NCBI GenBank assembly: GCA_017398045.1
Contig: JAFQHI010000025.1
Coordinates: forward strand, 186,001-250,000
DNA: 64,000 bases
Direction of reading: 5' to 3'
From: Alistipes sp.
GTDB taxonomy: Bacteria > Bacteroidota > Bacteroidia > Bacteroidales > Rikenellaceae
The position numbers were made by a program, and so were the translations under genes. Under the pieces are notes generated by a model. That model was given only the letters and a program-made list of their open reading frames with translations. It had not been told where the DNA came from and ran no database searches. Below, in pieces: positions 62,615 to 64,000 of the stretch; the first letter of the stretch is position 1; each line of letters begins with the position of its first letter.

Positions 62615-64000
62615 ATGGCCATCAGTCAAAAACAGATACTTTCGCTTCAGCAGAAGCTCTCTCCGCAACAGATTCAGATGATTAAGTTGCTGGAGCTGCC
62701 CACCGTGCAGCTCGAACAGCGTATCAAGCAGGAGATTGAGGAGAATATCGTGCTGGAGGAGGATGAGCGTCGGTCGGAGGAGGAGGAGCCGAAGGAGATT
62801 TCGGTCGATGAGTACCTCAAGGAGGATGATACGCCTGCCTATAAAAGCCGGCTGAACCACTTCTCGCGGGACGACAAGCAGCGTCCGGTCTATCTGACGG
62901 AGGGACGCTCGTTGCAGGAGTATCTGGTCGAGCAGCTCGGCTACCGCAACCTCTCGGAGCGAGAGATGCGATTGGCGGTCTATCTTGTGGGAAGCATTGA
63001 CGAAGATGGCTATTTGAGACGCGATTTGGAGTCGGTGGCCGATGATATCGCCTTCTCGGTCGGGGTGGAGTGTACGGTGGAGGAGCTGGAGCGGTTGCTG
63101 GGCATTATCCACGAATTGGAGCCGCAGGGCGTTGGGGCGCGTAACCTGCAAGAGTGTCTGCTGCTGCAAATGGGACAACTCTCGCAATCGACCCCGACAC
63201 GTCGCCTGGCGATGAAGATTCTCACGCACCATTTCGACGAGTTTGTCAAGAAACATTACGAGCGGCTGATGGCTCGCTTGCAGGTCTCGGAGGAGGAGTT
63301 CCGCGAGGCCATTGCCGAGATTAAACGCCTCTCGCCCAAGCCAGGAAATCTCTACTCCGAAGGGGGAACGAATGCCACCCCTTATATCATTCCCGACTTC
63401 CTGCTCGATTATCAGGATGGCGAATTTCAGCTCTCGCTCAACTCCTATAATGTTCCCGAGGTGAAGGTCAATCGCCGCTACGTGGAGATGATTCGCGATA
63501 TGGTGAAGGCCGACGGCAAGGTGCGCGAGGAGGATAAGGAGGCGTTGCAATTCGTGAAGCAGAAGATTGACTCGGCCAAGTGGTTCATTTCGGCCATCAA
63601 ACAACGCCACGATACGCTGATGCGGACCATGCAGACCATTTTGGACTACCAGCAGGAGTATTTCCGCACGGGCGACCGCTCGAAACTGCGTCCGATGATT
63701 CTCAAGGATATTGCCGACCGCACGGGGTTGGACGTATCGACCATTTCGCGCGTGGTGAATAGCAAGTACGTGCAGACGCAGTTCGGGATCATCCTCCTCA
63801 AATCGCTCTTCTCGGAGGCTATGCAGACCTCGTCGGGCGAGGAGGTCTCCTCCTATGAGATTAAGACCCTTTTGCAGAAGTGTATCGACGAAGAGGATAA
63901 ACGCCATCCGCTGACCGACGAAACATTGATGAATATCCTCAACGACCACGGTTACTGTATTGCGCGTCGCACGGTGGCCAAATACCGCGAGATGTTGGAT
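62615..64000 (+). CDS. rpoN: RNA polymerase sigma-54 factor (C-terminal end beyond window)
   Basis: An open frame of 462 codons starts at the ATG at 62615 and runs off the window without a stop. The N-terminus is the Gln-rich region I that contacts activators (MAISQKQILSLQQKLSPQQI, MIKLLELPTVQLEQRIKQEI). An acidic region II and the core-binding domain follow (YLVGSIDEDGYL, LEPQGVGARNLQECLLLQM, LSPKPGN). The DNA-binding part includes DIADRTGLDVSTISRVVNSK and the RpoN box ARRTVAKYRE just before the edge. Only about 15-20 residues should be missing. Sigma-54 needs enhancer-binding ATPases; none is in the window. Confidence 0.95.
   Translation, partial: MAISQKQILSLQQKLSPQQIQMIKLLELPTVQLEQRIKQEIEENIVLEEDERRSEEEEPKEISVDEYLKEDDTPAYKSRLNHFSRDDKQRPVYLTEGRSLQEYLVEQLGYRNLSEREMRLAVYLVGSIDEDGYLRRDLESVADDIAFSVGVECTVEELERLLGIIHELEPQGVGARNLQECLLLQMGQLSQSTPTRRLAMKILTHHFDEFVKKHYERLMARLQVSEEEFREAIAEIKRLSPKPGNLYSEGGTNATPYIIPDFLLDYQDGEFQLSLNSYNVPEVKVNRRYVEMIRDMVKADGKVREEDKEALQFVKQKIDSAKWFISAIKQRHDTLMRTMQTILDYQQEYFRTGDRSKLRPMILKDIADRTGLDVSTISRVVNSKYVQTQFGIILLKSLFSEAMQTSSGEEVSSYEIKTLLQKCIDEEDKRHPLTDETLMNILNDHGYCIARRTVAKYREMLD

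Noticed and set aside
62600-63949. A 449-codon minus-strand frame at the right edge
   Set aside because: The plus strand here encodes sigma-54 with all family motifs, and the minus frame is its shadow.

Overview
The window reads as chromosome of a GC-rich member of the Bacteroidales, most likely Rikenellaceae/Alistipes-like. The basis is base composition, SusC/SusD and hybrid two-component genes, Bacteroidetes -7 boxes (TAnnTTTG) in front of many genes, and Bacteroidales families such as DUF5683, OstA-like proteins and fimbrillin lipoproteins. The genus is inference; there is no rRNA in the window to settle it. I see no tRNA, insertion sequence, prophage or CRISPR array.

Layout. 1-517 (-): start of a fimbrillin-like lipoprotein and a small upstream gene. 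888-6592 (-): mnmE, a lytic transglycosylase, a DUF5683 protein, parB, parA. 6765-12586 (+): a CPBP membrane protease, two SurA-like periplasmic folding proteins and an OstA/LptA-like protein (envelope biogenesis). 12811-24022 (-): a YidE-type transporter, a DksA-like protein, ileS, an MsbA-like ABC exporter, rnhA, valS. 24170-29085 (+): lon followed by kdsB-kdsA-kdsD (CMP-Kdo synthesis for LPS). 29256-30746 (-): ferredoxin and serS. 30843-33978 (+): a U32/RlhA-like protein, a methyltransferase and a small membrane protein. 34012-35846 (-): a split chromate transporter pair and rsmE. 35928-40316 (+): two tandem M3 peptidase lipoproteins. 40468-52664: a polysaccharide utilisation locus with a GH115 glucuronidase, a hybrid two-component regulator (-), susC and susD. 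52923-61022 (-): a pectinesterase-like lipoprotein, a DUF2156-GNAT fusion, nadC, a TonB-dependent receptor, rlmH and a GH2-like pseudoenzyme. 61140-64000 (+): asnS and the start of rpoN.

Most genes are housekeeping. The most unusual structure is in the spacers. Six intergenic regions carry tandem arrays with a strict 10-base period (core TTAAGGG or CTAAAGG). Several genes have 7-base-period arrays starting at or within a few bases of their stop codons. At three loci the two array types join in one fixed polarity relative to a gene end: stop, AGAGCGA-type heptamers, TTGAAAG heptamers, then CCCTTAAG decamers. I do not recognise this composite element. A second notable point is a run of nine G in the sensor domain of the hybrid regulator, where a slip of one base in either direction gives an early stop, so the locus is a candidate for phase variation.
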